Numbered from the stretch's first letter, positions 27,384-36,411 are shown. The stretch: DNA of 64,000 nt from Micavibrio sp. UBA2638 (GCA_002359735.1 DENS01000002.1:6381-70380); one strand, 5' to 3'. The notes: generated by a model not told the origin, from the sequence alone. Program-made: numbers and translations.

Positions 27384-27403
27384 GTGTGGACAGGGTGTGG
27401 ATG
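27384..27403. other. GTGTGGA repeats near left end, candidate integrase arm sites
   Basis: GTGTGGACA (27384-27392) and GTGTGGATG (27395-27403) form a direct repeat. Closely similar words, GTGTGGATA and CTGTGGACA, lie at 36412-36420 and 36423-36431 near the other end. Paired short repeats inside both ends are typical of arm-type binding sites of tyrosine integrases. Confidence 0.45.
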
Positions 27404-27496
27404 AGCATGAGGCCAATACCCCTATGGGGACTTAACTATGCCCAACCATATTGAACACCCTCACGAAAAAATATGTCGGATTTTTGATGTGACTAA

Positions 27497-30103
27497 TTAA
27501 GCGAGAACTTCATTGATCTGATCGAAGAAGTCTTTGCCTTCCAATCCACTGGATGCCAGAAGGAATAAATGCCCTGATTTAGAAGCCCACAACTTACCGA
27601 CATTATGCTTCTCTTTCGTGTCTTCATTCGTAAGAAGGTGCGCCCCTTTGTATTCGATCACAAGCAAGCGTCCATCCTTTAACTTCGCCACGAAGTCTGG
27701 ATAGAACTTATCGGTGGACGTAGGAAGCCAGAACGCATGATCTGGATTACGTTCAATGTTCCGAACCCAAAACTCGATCAAAGGGTTCTTATCCAATGCA
27801 AAGGCAAAATCAGCTTCCTCCTTATTCATATCAGCTATACGTGGGTAGTAATGGTTTTTAAACTTGTACTGCCCCTCATAAAGCCTGTTAGCAGGATACT
27901 GTGCTGGATCAAATGTGAAACTAAACTCACCAATATCCACCTCAGCGATAGCATCAGGAGAGAATAAACACTGTTGAAACCCTAGCTTCGTAGCTGACTT
28001 ACGATACTCCGCAATTTTCTCTCTCGTCACTTTCTCAAGCAAGAACTTACCCAAGACAAGCTTGCCCATATCTAAATCACTGCGCTTAAGAAGGTAATCA
28101 ACCAATCGGCGTAAGAACTCTAACATTTCCGATTGATTAACATCAGGCTGCTTTAAGCGTCTATCTAGCCAACGGCTCAGCTCCAGCTCAGTCCACGGCG
28201 TATCAATACCTTCCAGAGATAACTGCTGCTCACGATCCGCATATTGAACCACGACCTTCTTGCCTTCAATATCAGCCATGAAGTGCTTGGCATCATCATT
28301 AACCGTAAAGTCGGCCTGCGTAAGTTGAGCAGGAAAATCAAGCAAACTCCACCCATGAGCATAAAGGCACGTTTCTGGCTCAGCCAACTCCAGACCATCT
28401 TCAAATCTCAAAGCAAGTTGCGGAATAGAGAAGCTTAAGCCTTTCTCTGCGGGCGTAGCACTCGCCTCTTGATGCTTCTGCTGTATCTTGGCAGCTAACT
28501 GGAACTCTTTCTTATCCTTACCCTTAATCGTCTTGGAAATCTTGGTAATGACATCATCTGTCATCGTTCCCTTAACTTTAAGAGCAAACTCACCACTTTC
28601 CTGCTCAACAACTTCAACGGTGGCTTGTTCAGCAAGATCAAGACTAGATAAATCAGGCTTCTCGCTTAGGATGACGCTAAATGCCTTTTCCTGCTGCACA
28701 TCACTCATGCCAGACATAGGGTATTGATAAGTATATTCTTTTGCTTCTTCTTCCTCGAACCCCATGCTCACCAGACGCTCATAGAGCTTGTTCTGTGCAT
28801 TGATCCAACTACGGGAAGACACATGAGCATAAGCGCGATTAAGCTCCTCCTGCGTCCTGATCTTTGCGTATGGCATACGAAGCACACGCCCTAACAACTG
28901 TTCAACCGCCGTGGGTGAGGTTGTATTCGCTACAGAACAGAGAATGTAAGCAAACGGGCAATCCCATCCTTCCTTCAACGCCTGAATAGTAATCACATAT
29001 TCAATCGGACAGTTCGGATCAAACAGGTTAATACTGTCCAGCTCCTTCTGATCCCCTGTAGCAATAGCAATCTTCTCACGCGGGATATTATTATTCTCGG
29101 TCAGTTCCTCCAGCAGAACCTCAACCGTTACATCACGGTTCGCACTCTCGGCCTGAAACAACACGATAGGACGAATATAGTCCTTATCCTTCTTCGCTAG
29201 GTCATCCAGCTTCTCACGCTCCAATATACTCGCGCTCAGGGCTTGCTGCCATGTCTTATGCTCCGATAGCATGATCGGCAGCTTAATCATCTGCTCCGCC
29301 TTCAATTCCGCCGCAGAGACAGAATAAAGCACATTAGAGTTATCCGCAGGTGTCGCCGTATATTCCACCACACAGGACGGTCTAATGCGGCTAAACATAT
29401 CCATACTCAAACCAGACTTCGCATTATGCGCCTCATCCACAATCACGAGAGGGCGATGGTGTGCCAGCAAGTTCGCAAGTGAGAATTTAAGCTTACCCTT
29501 ATGCTCACCATCCGTGAACCGCTCCAGCCCCTCGGCATGACTTGGTATCTTGGTGAAGTGAGGCTCAAGGTTCTCATTATGAGCATAGACCTTACGAATA
29601 CTCGTATCCTCCACGCGGAAGGATTGGAAGGTGGAAACAATCACACAAGCACGATCCCGCAAGTCCTGCGGTCTAATCTGCTCATAATCATCAATATCAT
29701 AAACTTGGAAGCGCCCCTCGAACGCCTTATCCAATGCCATACGGTTCGCATTACGCGGGTTCTTGAGCGTCTCCAGCGTCTGAGCCTTAATCGCTTCGGA
29801 TGGAACAAACCACATCGTAACAGGGAACTCACGCTCAATGTAACTCTCTGCCGCCAACTGGATCGTATAGGCAGATAGAAGCGTCTTACCACCGCCCGTA
29901 GGCAAGCGCATACACACATAAGGCACATCCGCACAACCATCCGCAGGAAGAGCCTGATACGGCTTAAAATGCTCAAGCTCCAGTACCTCCTTCAACACAT
30001 GATCGTAGCCTGTCTTCGCATCACTAAACCGCGCCTGCTCCAGATAGCTGCGTAGAACCTTCAATGTATTCGCTTGGTATTTCTTAAGCTGTATATTTGC
30101 CAT
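27497..30103 (-). CDS. res: Type III restriction endonuclease subunit Res
   Basis: ATP-dependent translocase/endonuclease acting with Mod on unmethylated, suitably oriented sites. At 868 aa it has a superfamily-2 helicase core with Walker A GGGKT (70-74) and DEAH at 223-226, then motif VI-like QLLGRVLRMPY. The C-terminal nuclease shows D803 and E817-x-K819 (PDFV...VIEYKG), a PD-(D/E)xK site. The ATG lies 2 bp past the mod stop, so it is second in a mod-res operon. All key residues are present, so it looks intact. Confidence 0.93.
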   Translation of the reverse strand: MANIQLKKYQANTLKVLRSYLEQARFSDAKTGYDHVLKEVLELEHFKPYQALPADGCADVPYVCMRLPTGGGKTLLSAYTIQLAAESYIEREFPVTMWFVPSEAIKAQTLETLKNPRNANRMALDKAFEGRFQVYDIDDYEQIRPQDLRDRACVIVSTFQSFRVEDTSIRKVYAHNENLEPHFTKIPSHAEGLERFTDGEHKGKLKFSLANLLAHHRPLVIVDEAHNAKSGLSMDMFSRIRPSCVVEYTATPADNSNVLYSVSAAELKAEQMIKLPIMLSEHKTWQQALSASILEREKLDDLAKKDKDYIRPIVLFQAESANRDVTVEVLLEELTENNNIPREKIAIATGDQKELDSINLFDPNCPIEYVITIQALKEGWDCPFAYILCSVANTTSPTAVEQLLGRVLRMPYAKIRTQEELNRAYAHVSSRSWINAQNKLYERLVSMGFEEEEAKEYTYQYPMSGMSDVQQEKAFSVILSEKPDLSSLDLAEQATVEVVEQESGEFALKVKGTMTDDVITKISKTIKGKDKKEFQLAAKIQQKHQEASATPAEKGLSFSIPQLALRFEDGLELAEPETCLYAHGWSLLDFPAQLTQADFTVNDDAKHFMADIEGKKVVVQYADREQQLSLEGIDTPWTELELSRWLDRRLKQPDVNQSEMLEFLRRLVDYLLKRSDLDMGKLVLGKFLLEKVTREKIAEYRKSATKLGFQQCLFSPDAIAEVDIGEFSFTFDPAQYPANRLYEGQYKFKNHYYPRIADMNKEEADFAFALDKNPLIEFWVRNIERNPDHAFWLPTSTDKFYPDFVAKLKDGRLLVIEYKGAHLLTNEDTKEKHNVGKLWASKSGHLFLLASSGLEGKDFFDQINEVLA

Positions 30104-30105
30104 GA

Positions 30106-31617
30106 CTACCTCGCCTTCACATCATATGGAGTTTGCTTAAAGATGATATTCTCACTCTCAAGACGCACCGCGCCGAGGCGTGAACTCTCACCATAAATAA
30201 CCTTCGCACCATCATGCGGCGGCAGGCTATCCAGAACTTTACTTGTAAGGACATTTCCGCCCTGTGGACGCTTATCGCCCAAGATACCGTTATAAAGCAG
30301 ATAATAAGCCGTTCCGTTATGAATCCCCAATAACGGGCTATCCGCCTTCTTACCTATCGATTGTTTAGTTTCCGAGAACCAAATATGCGCCGCCAGATGC
30401 TCGAACTTAATTCCCTGCGTAATCTGCCCCTCCGCATCAAACACAGCCTCACCAAGACGATAAAACTTAAATCCACCGCCACCAGACCATTCAACATCTT
30501 TGGATATACCGCCTTGCTCACCATCAACAACCTTCTGTAATCGTGGTTGGCAATGGGAAACTGCATGATCTCCCATTTCAATACCGATATGTCGCCGCCC
30601 CATCTTATGCGCTACAGCAGAAGTCGTTCCTGAGCCCAGAAAACTATCCAACACAAGATCGCCTTGATTAGTAGATAACGTAAGAATTTTCTGAATTAGC
30701 CTTTCTGGTTTTGGGGTGTCAAAAACAGTTCCTAAATTCAAATCAAAAATTTCTCGCTTGGCTTCCTGATTATGCCCAACTTCTTCATAAAGCCAGATTG
30801 TCATGCTCGTTGAACCTTGCTTTACTTCGGATAGGAATCTTTTCACAGATGGAACACTGTCTCCCTTTGTCCCGAACCAAATCAAATTATCTTCCACCAT
30901 CTTCAAAAAATCGTCCTGTCTTTTTAACCAACTACGATTGTCAGGTGGTGTGACTATCCTACCAGACGGAAGAGTTATGGGGTAAATAGTATGGTCAAGT
31001 TTAGCTTTTCTAGAAAAATCGACAGGCTTCCATGGCCCCCTAGGATCATTATCTGGATTTTTGTACCTCTTGTTCATAGCCTCAGATCTCGGCAAGAGGT
31101 TTGGCCTCCAAAGAAATTTGTTTTTTGCGTAGGTCAGAATGTGATCATGATTATCACTCAACCATTTAGCATCGTTTTGAGGTGAATACTTTTTTTGCCA
31201 TATACAGTTGTTTACAAAATTTTTCCGACCAAACACCTCATCCATTATAACCTTAAGGTAGTGCCCCTCATCATCATCTATTGTTGCCCATATTGTGCCA
31301 TCCTCAGCCAAAAGCTCTCTTAGCAGTTCCAGCCGTGGAAACATTGTAGACAACCATTTGGTATGTTCGAGATTATCGTCATAATGGCCAAAATCCTTAC
31401 GTGTATTGTATGGAGGATCAATAAATATGCACTTCACTTGCCCTGCGTAGTATGGCAGCAGTGCCTTAAGTGCCTCTAGGTTATCACCCTGTATCAGCAT
31501 ATTCTCAGCCGCAGAATCACCATATGACAGATCGGGCACAGCCTCCAGCAAGCGATAAGGAACATCCTCCGCCGCCTTTACATCTTTTTCTCTATCCAGC
31601 CAGTGTAATATCGGCAT
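30106..31617 (-). CDS. mod: Type III restriction-modification methyltransferase subunit Mod
   Basis: Adenine (N6) methyltransferase that also supplies sequence recognition for the complex. The 503-aa protein has catalytic DPPY at 67-70 (FIDPPYNT) and the AdoMet motif F326-x-G-x-G (LDSFLGSGTTSA) at 325-333, the order of beta-class enzymes. The target-recognition region lies between them (about 130-300). It is somewhat shorter than many Mod subunits. I see no simple-sequence tract that would suggest phase variation. It is divergent from the polymerase-like gene, 150 bp away, so a promoter lies in that gap. Confidence 0.93.
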   Translation of the reverse strand: MPILHWLDREKDVKAAEDVPYRLLEAVPDLSYGDSAAENMLIQGDNLEALKALLPYYAGQVKCIFIDPPYNTRKDFGHYDDNLEHTKWLSTMFPRLELLRELLAEDGTIWATIDDDEGHYLKVIMDEVFGRKNFVNNCIWQKKYSPQNDAKWLSDNHDHILTYAKNKFLWRPNLLPRSEAMNKRYKNPDNDPRGPWKPVDFSRKAKLDHTIYPITLPSGRIVTPPDNRSWLKRQDDFLKMVEDNLIWFGTKGDSVPSVKRFLSEVKQGSTSMTIWLYEEVGHNQEAKREIFDLNLGTVFDTPKPERLIQKILTLSTNQGDLVLDSFLGSGTTSAVAHKMGRRHIGIEMGDHAVSHCQPRLQKVVDGEQGGISKDVEWSGGGGFKFYRLGEAVFDAEGQITQGIKFEHLAAHIWFSETKQSIGKKADSPLLGIHNGTAYYLLYNGILGDKRPQGGNVLTSKVLDSLPPHDGAKVIYGESSRLGAVRLESENIIFKQTPYDVKAR

Positions 31618-31767
31618 CGTATACTTATTCTCTCCAACTCAGAAACCAATGAGGGAATCGCTGCACATATCCAACAATTCAATGATTTCAAGATTATGCG
31701 ACATATGGCAGTATAATCACAGGGGAAATACGAAAATATCCAGAGGTAGATAAGAGCATTAAGCAAG

Positions 31768-33183
31768 ATGAGCAACACACCAAACCATTCAGCGCATGTG
31801 AAAGACATGATAGAGATCGCCACAAAACGGGAAGATCAAAGCTATACAGAATCATCGAAGTACATAAACTTCTTCCTCACCTATGAGTGCGCAGCAGGCA
31901 ACATACTTGATCCATTGATCGCGGATATTACAAAGGAAGTTGACGCATCCGAATGGGAACTTGAAGAAACGCCGCGTAAGAATAAACGTGCGAATGTTCC
32001 CAATAGACGTTTTAAGGCTGCTGTACGCAGCATCATACTCAACGTGCTCCAAGTTCATGAAATCAAAAGCGCAGACGTATTCCTTGCGGTATCCAGAGAT
32101 GCAAACACATATCTAGGCACAGATCGCTATGCACCACATGACATGGGCTACGACCCTTTTATTGATGCCTTCAATGGCCTCATTCGCCAAGGATACACCA
32201 TCATAGAACACGAAGGGTATTACGATCACCGTGAACATACAGGCTCAACAACACGCATTGCTGCGTCAGAGGATTTGCTTGACCTATACAAAGAATTAAA
32301 AGGCGATGAACATATTAGCTTCATCACCCGTAAGATCTGCAAGGACGAAAAAGACGAGACAATCATACTTAAAGGCGAATTGCCTAACAGACCTAAGGTA
32401 ATCGGCAAGCTGCAATACAAAGATAACAAATTCACCGAGAACGCCAGAAACAACCTGCGGCGCATTAACAAACTCTTCGAGAAGCACCAGATTAAGCTGG
32501 ACTGTGACGAGGCTACTAAAGCCGCGTTAATGACAGCCTTAGGTCGCAAGGCAATATACGATACAGAGCAAGTCCGCTTCATTGATGAAAGTGCAGTCAA
32601 ACTCTATCGCATATTCTCCGATGGTCAATTTAATCGCGGTGGTAGGTTCTATCGTGGTTGGTGGCAACAAGTACCCAAGGACTTCCGTAAATACATTACA
32701 ATAGATGGACAGCCCACTGTGGAGCTAGACTATTCACGCTATCACATTAGCATCCTCTATACTCAGCTTGGCCTAATACCAGAAGGTGATCCATACGACA
32801 TTCACCCAAAAGTGCATAAGGACGTAATCAAATATGCCATCAATGCCATGCTCAATGCCAAGAGCATAGTAAGAGAGCATGAGGACTTCAATCCTGACGC
32901 TTGCGGCATGACGTGGGAAAAACTCATTAAGCTCATTGAAGATAAGCACAAACCTATCGTAGATAGCGGTCGATGGAATACGGGTTATGGACTTACGCTA
33001 CAATACATTGATTCACAGATCGCAGAGGAAATCATGCTGCATTTTGTTAAACAGAAAGTGCCATGTTTACCAATACATGACAGTTTCATTGTTCCAAAAT
33101 CATACGAGAATGAATTAAGGGGAATGATGGAAAGGGTATACAGAAAACACTTCAATCAATCTATTCAAGTTAAAACCAAATAA
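31768..33183 (+). CDS. uncharacterised protein with a family A / T7-like polymerase palm signature
   Basis: No named family is claimed. In the C-terminal half of this 471-aa protein, VELDYS with D321 resembles motif A of PolA-type polymerases. KDVIKYAINAMLNAK (351-365) resembles the motif B/O-helix. LPIHDSF with H437-D438-S439 resembles motif C (HDE in PolA, HDS in T7-like RNA polymerases). A conserved-looking GGRFYRGWWQQVP (291-303) precedes motif A. The A-to-C distance is only 117 residues, far shorter than in Pol I or T7 RNAP, so the fingers would be minimal. There is no [FY]xDD box, so it is not a reverse transcriptase. It might replicate the element, prime DNA, or act in defence; these are guesses. 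It is divergent from mod. Confidence 0.55.
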   Translation: MSNTPNHSAHVKDMIEIATKREDQSYTESSKYINFFLTYECAAGNILDPLIADITKEVDASEWELEETPRKNKRANVPNRRFKAAVRSIILNVLQVHEIKSADVFLAVSRDANTYLGTDRYAPHDMGYDPFIDAFNGLIRQGYTIIEHEGYYDHREHTGSTTRIAASEDLLDLYKELKGDEHISFITRKICKDEKDETIILKGELPNRPKVIGKLQYKDNKFTENARNNLRRINKLFEKHQIKLDCDEATKAALMTALGRKAIYDTEQVRFIDESAVKLYRIFSDGQFNRGGRFYRGWWQQVPKDFRKYITIDGQPTVELDYSRYHISILYTQLGLIPEGDPYDIHPKVHKDVIKYAINAMLNAKSIVREHEDFNPDACGMTWEKLIKLIEDKHKPIVDSGRWNTGYGLTLQYIDSQIAEEIMLHFVKQKVPCLPIHDSFIVPKSYENELRGMMERVYRKHFNQSIQVKTK

Positions 33184-33343
33184 GATAGATAGTCACTCGG
33201 ATAAGATAATAAATCTATATATCTAAGTCCTCCGCCAGCACTAATGGCGAACTTTTGACAGGCCATTGATATTGAATCAAAAAACAAGTGCAAAAACCCT
33301 AAAAACCCTATTCCTACTATAAAGGACTCACAATAGGAAAAGC

Positions 33344-33371
33344 CTTGCTCAGCCTCACTCCTCGGAGCAAG
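33344..33371 (-). terminator. possible terminator spanning the stop of the 232-aa protein gene
   Basis: CTTGCTC (33344-33350) and GAGCAAG (33365-33371) form a perfect 7-bp stem with a 14-nt loop, and on the minus strand GCTTTTCC follows. The loop contains the stop codon. The T-run is short, so the call is weak. Confidence 0.35.
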
Positions 33372-34053
33372 ACAACTTACGACTTTCTACCTCGATCATC
33401 TGCTCAACAGTTCCCTCAGCTACTTGTGACGCAGGCAGGCTAAGAACATGATCCTTTGCCCTCTTTAACCTCAATGCCAGCACCTTCTGATAACTAGACA
33501 CCTTATATGCAGCATCACGTGCCCCCAGACCTTCTAATTCATGCTCAATGGCTTTTCTCCACTTCCATTCATCCATAGCCCAGCGTGAGTACTCATCCTC
33601 ATACGCAAGCTCTGCGCCTGTAATAGACATATAGGGGTGAGAACATTCCGCTTCACATTCTGGCTTAGTGAAGTTTCCTACCCTCACCCTAATTGAGTGC
33701 TCATACTTATCCTGTGTATCGTAGTAGTAGCCAGAATACAGCCTATTACGTTCAGCAACCGTAAGCGTGCCTTCGTCCTCTTTAGCCTTCAATTCATCCT
33801 TCCAAATTCTACCCTGTTTAATGAGCGCAGCATCCTCTGGAGAAAAGCGGTCAATTAACCACAACATGAACGGCTCCCTTTCTGATACTTGTGTACATGC
33901 CCATTGCGTAAGTACTTGCTCCTTCACCATACGCACATAAGCCCTAGACAAATCACCGCTTACTGGCGGTGGTGTCAGGTAGATAGCTATCCCGATGAAC
34001 GCCGCTACCATTAAGAAAGCCACTAATATACCTGTAATGATCGTACGCTTCAT
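33355..34053 (-). CDS. membrane-anchored protein of unknown function, 232 aa
   Basis: I do not recognise this protein. One N-terminal membrane segment (about residues 5-28, FLMVAAFIGIAIYL) is followed by a charged soluble region with five cysteines, including CEAEC, probably on the outer face of the inner membrane. The ATG has a strong AGGAGG site 4-5 nt upstream. Its 5' flank is the highly structured region 34074-34248, which would be its leader if transcription begins upstream. It is convergent with the polymerase-like gene. Confidence 0.6.
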   Translation of the reverse strand: MKRTIITGILVAFLMVAAFIGIAIYLTPPPVSGDLSRAYVRMVKEQVLTQWACTQVSEREPFMLWLIDRFSPEDAALIKQGRIWKDELKAKEDEGTLTVAERNRLYSGYYYDTQDKYEHSIRVRVGNFTKPECEAECSHPYMSITGAELAYEDEYSRWAMDEWKWRKAIEHELEGLGARDAAYKVSSYQKVLALRLKRAKDHVLSLPASQVAEGTVEQMIEVESRKLSCSEE

Positions 34054-34073
34054 AATCCCTCCTAAAGTGAAAC

Positions 34074-34248
34074 GATCACCAAGATTGCTCTTGATGATCG
34101 GGGAGTGATTACCGTCCAGTGAACGGCCAGCGTATTTACGCTAGGCGCTATTGTATTTCGCTGCTCCCCGACCCTAAGTCGAGAAAGCAGCATCATTGGT
34201 AACGGCCTGATGCTGTATTAGGCCGCACTGGTGGGGTAATCAGCCCCG
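34074..34248. ncRNA. highly structured intergenic element (candidate leader RNA, ncRNA or DNA element)
   Basis: A long-range stem pairs 34099-34113 with 34235-34248 (13 bp around a small AG/G internal loop). The 5' arm can instead pair perfectly with 34164-34170 (CGGGGAG/CTCCCCG), so the two states exclude each other. Inside are a 9-bp hairpin with one bulge (34126-34146) and an H-type pseudoknot: CAGCATCA 34188-34195 with 34208-34215, and CGGCC 34203-34207 with 34221-34225. A separate hairpin, 34074-34099, has 11 bp with one mismatch. It lies directly 5' of the 232-aa gene on the minus strand, about 20 nt before its ribosome-binding site. I cannot match it to a known RNA family. The strand is not certain. 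Confidence 0.5.
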
Positions 34249-34397
34249 AAGCTCCATGCGTGAAGCTCTGGAACACAAGCTACGGAAACAGCCTTAAATC
34301 GTCAATGTAAAACAGCATAAGAAAGAGCGCGTATATTGAACTAATGCTCTTGTAATGATTAAATGAACACAGAAGCTCCGCACGTAGAAAAACAGAC
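34249..34397. other. intergenic DNA upstream of the GHKL gene, with GAAGCTC repeats
   Basis: GAAGCTC occurs at 34248-34254, 34262-34268 and 34372-34378, twice as GAAGCTCC. The rest is AT-rich and probably holds the promoter of the ATPase gene and that of the minus-strand leader. No ORF or tRNA is seen. Confidence 0.35.
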
Positions 34398-35405
34398 ATG
34401 ACACAAAGAATTACATTACCCAGATCACTATCCCTGTCACATTGCCTACAGTTCTCAAGGGAAATGTTCAATACACCTGAGGATGATGAGTATGAATTTG
34501 ATTTTGGAAATATGGGCTGGTTCCCACCTTTTTCAATGGTTTATTTAGCCGCGCAAATCAATAGATTTAGACGCGAAAGGCGGCAAGCACAATACAGAGC
34601 ACTAAATCATGATACCAACACATACGCTGCACATATGGGCTTTTTTGAATCATTTGACTTACATTACGGCAACTTAGTAGGTCAGGCTCTTGGGAGTGAT
34701 ACATATGTGCCAATCACAGAGATAAGAAGAGATCAATTAGAAACAGGTGCAGGTGCTGTAGGCGATGCCATTGAAGAGAACGCTGGTAGATTAGCCGAAA
34801 TTCTAACAAGAGAAAATCAGAGCCAAACATTCAAAACTCTACAATACTCAATTCGTGAAATTCTTCGTAATTCAATCGAACATAGCGGAACAGATAGTGT
34901 TCTTTTATGCGCTCAGTATTGGCCTAGCAAGGGACGAGTGGAAGTGGGCATAGTAGACTGTGGCATTGGCATTAGGCAAGGTTTAGCAAGGAATCCTCAT
35001 CTTGAAATTAACACCGATGAAGAAGCCTTACGCTTGAGCATGATGCCCGGCGTATCAGGTGTTGCCTTCGAGGGCGCACCAACAGCACACAGAGATGATG
35101 TTTGGGCTAATTCAGGGTATGGGTTATTTATGACCTCGCGCATATGCATGGAAGCAGGCGCATTTTTCATTGCGTCAGGCAATGCTTCAACTTTAATAGC
35201 AGGCAATGATAGCAATAGCTATGAACAAACATTCAATGGAACAGCTATCCGTATGCTCATTGATATAAATAGAGTGCAAGAGCTGGATAACAGACTTAGA
35301 CAACTACACATAGAAGGACAGGAAATAGCGGCAGGCATAACAGGAATAAACACACAAGGAGCTTCCCCCGCCTCAGTATCAGCCTCTATGCGTAGTGCAG
35401 ATTAA
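34398..35405 (+). CDS. STAS-like / GHKL-type ATP-binding protein
   Basis: A histidine-kinase-like ATPase without a phospho-acceptor His domain. In the 335-aa protein the N box is E154-ILRN158-SIEH, the G1 box is D187-x-G-x-G191, and the G2 box is SGYGLF (239-244), with GTAIRM near 281. Residues 12-65 (FDFGNMGWFPPFSMVYLAAQ) resemble the STAS-like partner often found with such ATPases, so both modules may be fused. No transmembrane segment or receiver partner is visible. The last 4 nt overlap the integrase stop tail to tail. The ribosome-binding site is weak. Confidence 0.75.
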   Translation: MTQRITLPRSLSLSHCLQFSREMFNTPEDDEYEFDFGNMGWFPPFSMVYLAAQINRFRRERRQAQYRALNHDTNTYAAHMGFFESFDLHYGNLVGQALGSDTYVPITEIRRDQLETGAGAVGDAIEENAGRLAEILTRENQSQTFKTLQYSIREILRNSIEHSGTDSVLLCAQYWPSKGRVEVGIVDCGIGIRQGLARNPHLEINTDEEALRLSMMPGVSGVAFEGAPTAHRDDVWANSGYGLFMTSRICMEAGAFFIASGNASTLIAGNDSNSYEQTFNGTAIRMLIDINRVQELDNRLRQLHIEGQEIAAGITGINTQGASPASVSASMRSAD

Positions 35406-36400
35406 GCATTTAACTTCGCCGCTACATCCTCCGCTTTCAGGTGCGTGTATCTAAACAGCATACGAAAATCTCTATGCCCTGATATTAACGCCACCTCTGG
35501 AACAGATAAGCCATATTCAAAGAAGCGGCTAATTGCTTCATGGCGTAGATCATGGAAATGCAGGTCTTCAATGCCTGTGCGCCTCAATAGCCTTTGCCAG
35601 ACCAGCTTGGCGGCATTATCGCTCAAAGGAAAGGCCAGCACATCGTCCCTATCTTCCATACCCTGTATTTCATCCAGAACAGCCAAAGCCTCACCAGATA
35701 GCGGGATAGTCCGTGCATGACCATTCTTTGTCACGGGGATATGCAGCGTTCTAGCCTCACAATCTATATCATCCCAACGCAGCTTTAATATCTCGCCTCT
35801 ACGCATCCCTGTGGCGATAGCAAAGCGTATCAAGAGCAGCGCATACGGGTTACGGCTATCCTGCGCCGCTTCACATAGCAGATCATACTCCTCCGCGCTC
35901 ACACGGCGGGAACGGGCGTTATTCACCTTCATCTTCTTAATTTTGCCTAGCGGGTTATTCCTGAGCGGTATATCCCATTCCCGTTCGGCTATATCAAAGG
36001 CGTGTTTGATGATGGATAACTCACGGTTCACCGTTCCAGCCTTCACATCCTTGAGCCTCTTATCCCGATAGGTGCTGAAATGCGCTGGGGTTATCTGCGT
36101 CAATAATAACCTAGCAATCGGTTCACGCATGAACGCATCCAGAATATAGGTTTCTGTATCCGCACTGCGCTTCTTTACCGTGATTTCGTCCCTGTAACGC
36201 TCCAGCACGTCTTTAACGGTGTATTGTGCTAGAACCTTGACAGGCGTGTGCAGTTCACCGCGATCCGCCTTAACCTCAGTATGACGTGCCCATTCCTCTG
36301 CGTCTGATTTCTTGTGAAATGTGCGGCTGACAGGTGCATAGCCTTTTCGCCTAACCTGCGCTTCAAACTTGCCGCTTTTTAACTTCCGTATAGTAGCCAT
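35402..36400 (-). CDS. int: tyrosine site-specific integrase
   Basis: Integrates and excises the element at tRNA-Pro. The 332-aa protein has an N-terminal arm-binding region with KFEAQVRRKGY, a SAM-like core-binding domain (about 60-150), and a catalytic domain with R200 (ATGMRRGE), K225, H283-DLR286-H, H309 and nucleophile Y318 (MLFRYTHL). All six catalytic positions are present, so it is probably active. GAGG precedes the ATG. The start is 97 bp from the direct repeat, the standard layout for tRNA-integrating elements. Confidence 0.95.
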   Translation of the reverse strand: MATIRKLKSGKFEAQVRRKGYAPVSRTFHKKSDAEEWARHTEVKADRGELHTPVKVLAQYTVKDVLERYRDEITVKKRSADTETYILDAFMREPIARLLLTQITPAHFSTYRDKRLKDVKAGTVNRELSIIKHAFDIAEREWDIPLRNNPLGKIKKMKVNNARSRRVSAEEYDLLCEAAQDSRNPYALLLIRFAIATGMRRGEILKLRWDDIDCEARTLHIPVTKNGHARTIPLSGEALAVLDEIQGMEDRDDVLAFPLSDNAAKLVWQRLLRRTGIEDLHFHDLRHEAISRFFEYGLSVPEVALISGHRDFRMLFRYTHLKAEDVAAKLNA

Positions 36401-36411
36401 TTAATCCTCCA

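Noticed and set aside
31768..33183. Polymerase-like protein as a reverse transcriptase or retron enzyme
   Set aside because: No [FY]xDD box or RT domain blocks are seen; the motifs fit a family A/T7-like palm better.
34074..34248. Structured region as tmRNA or a tRNA
   Set aside because: No tRNA-like acceptor end, tag ORF or CCA end is present on either strand.
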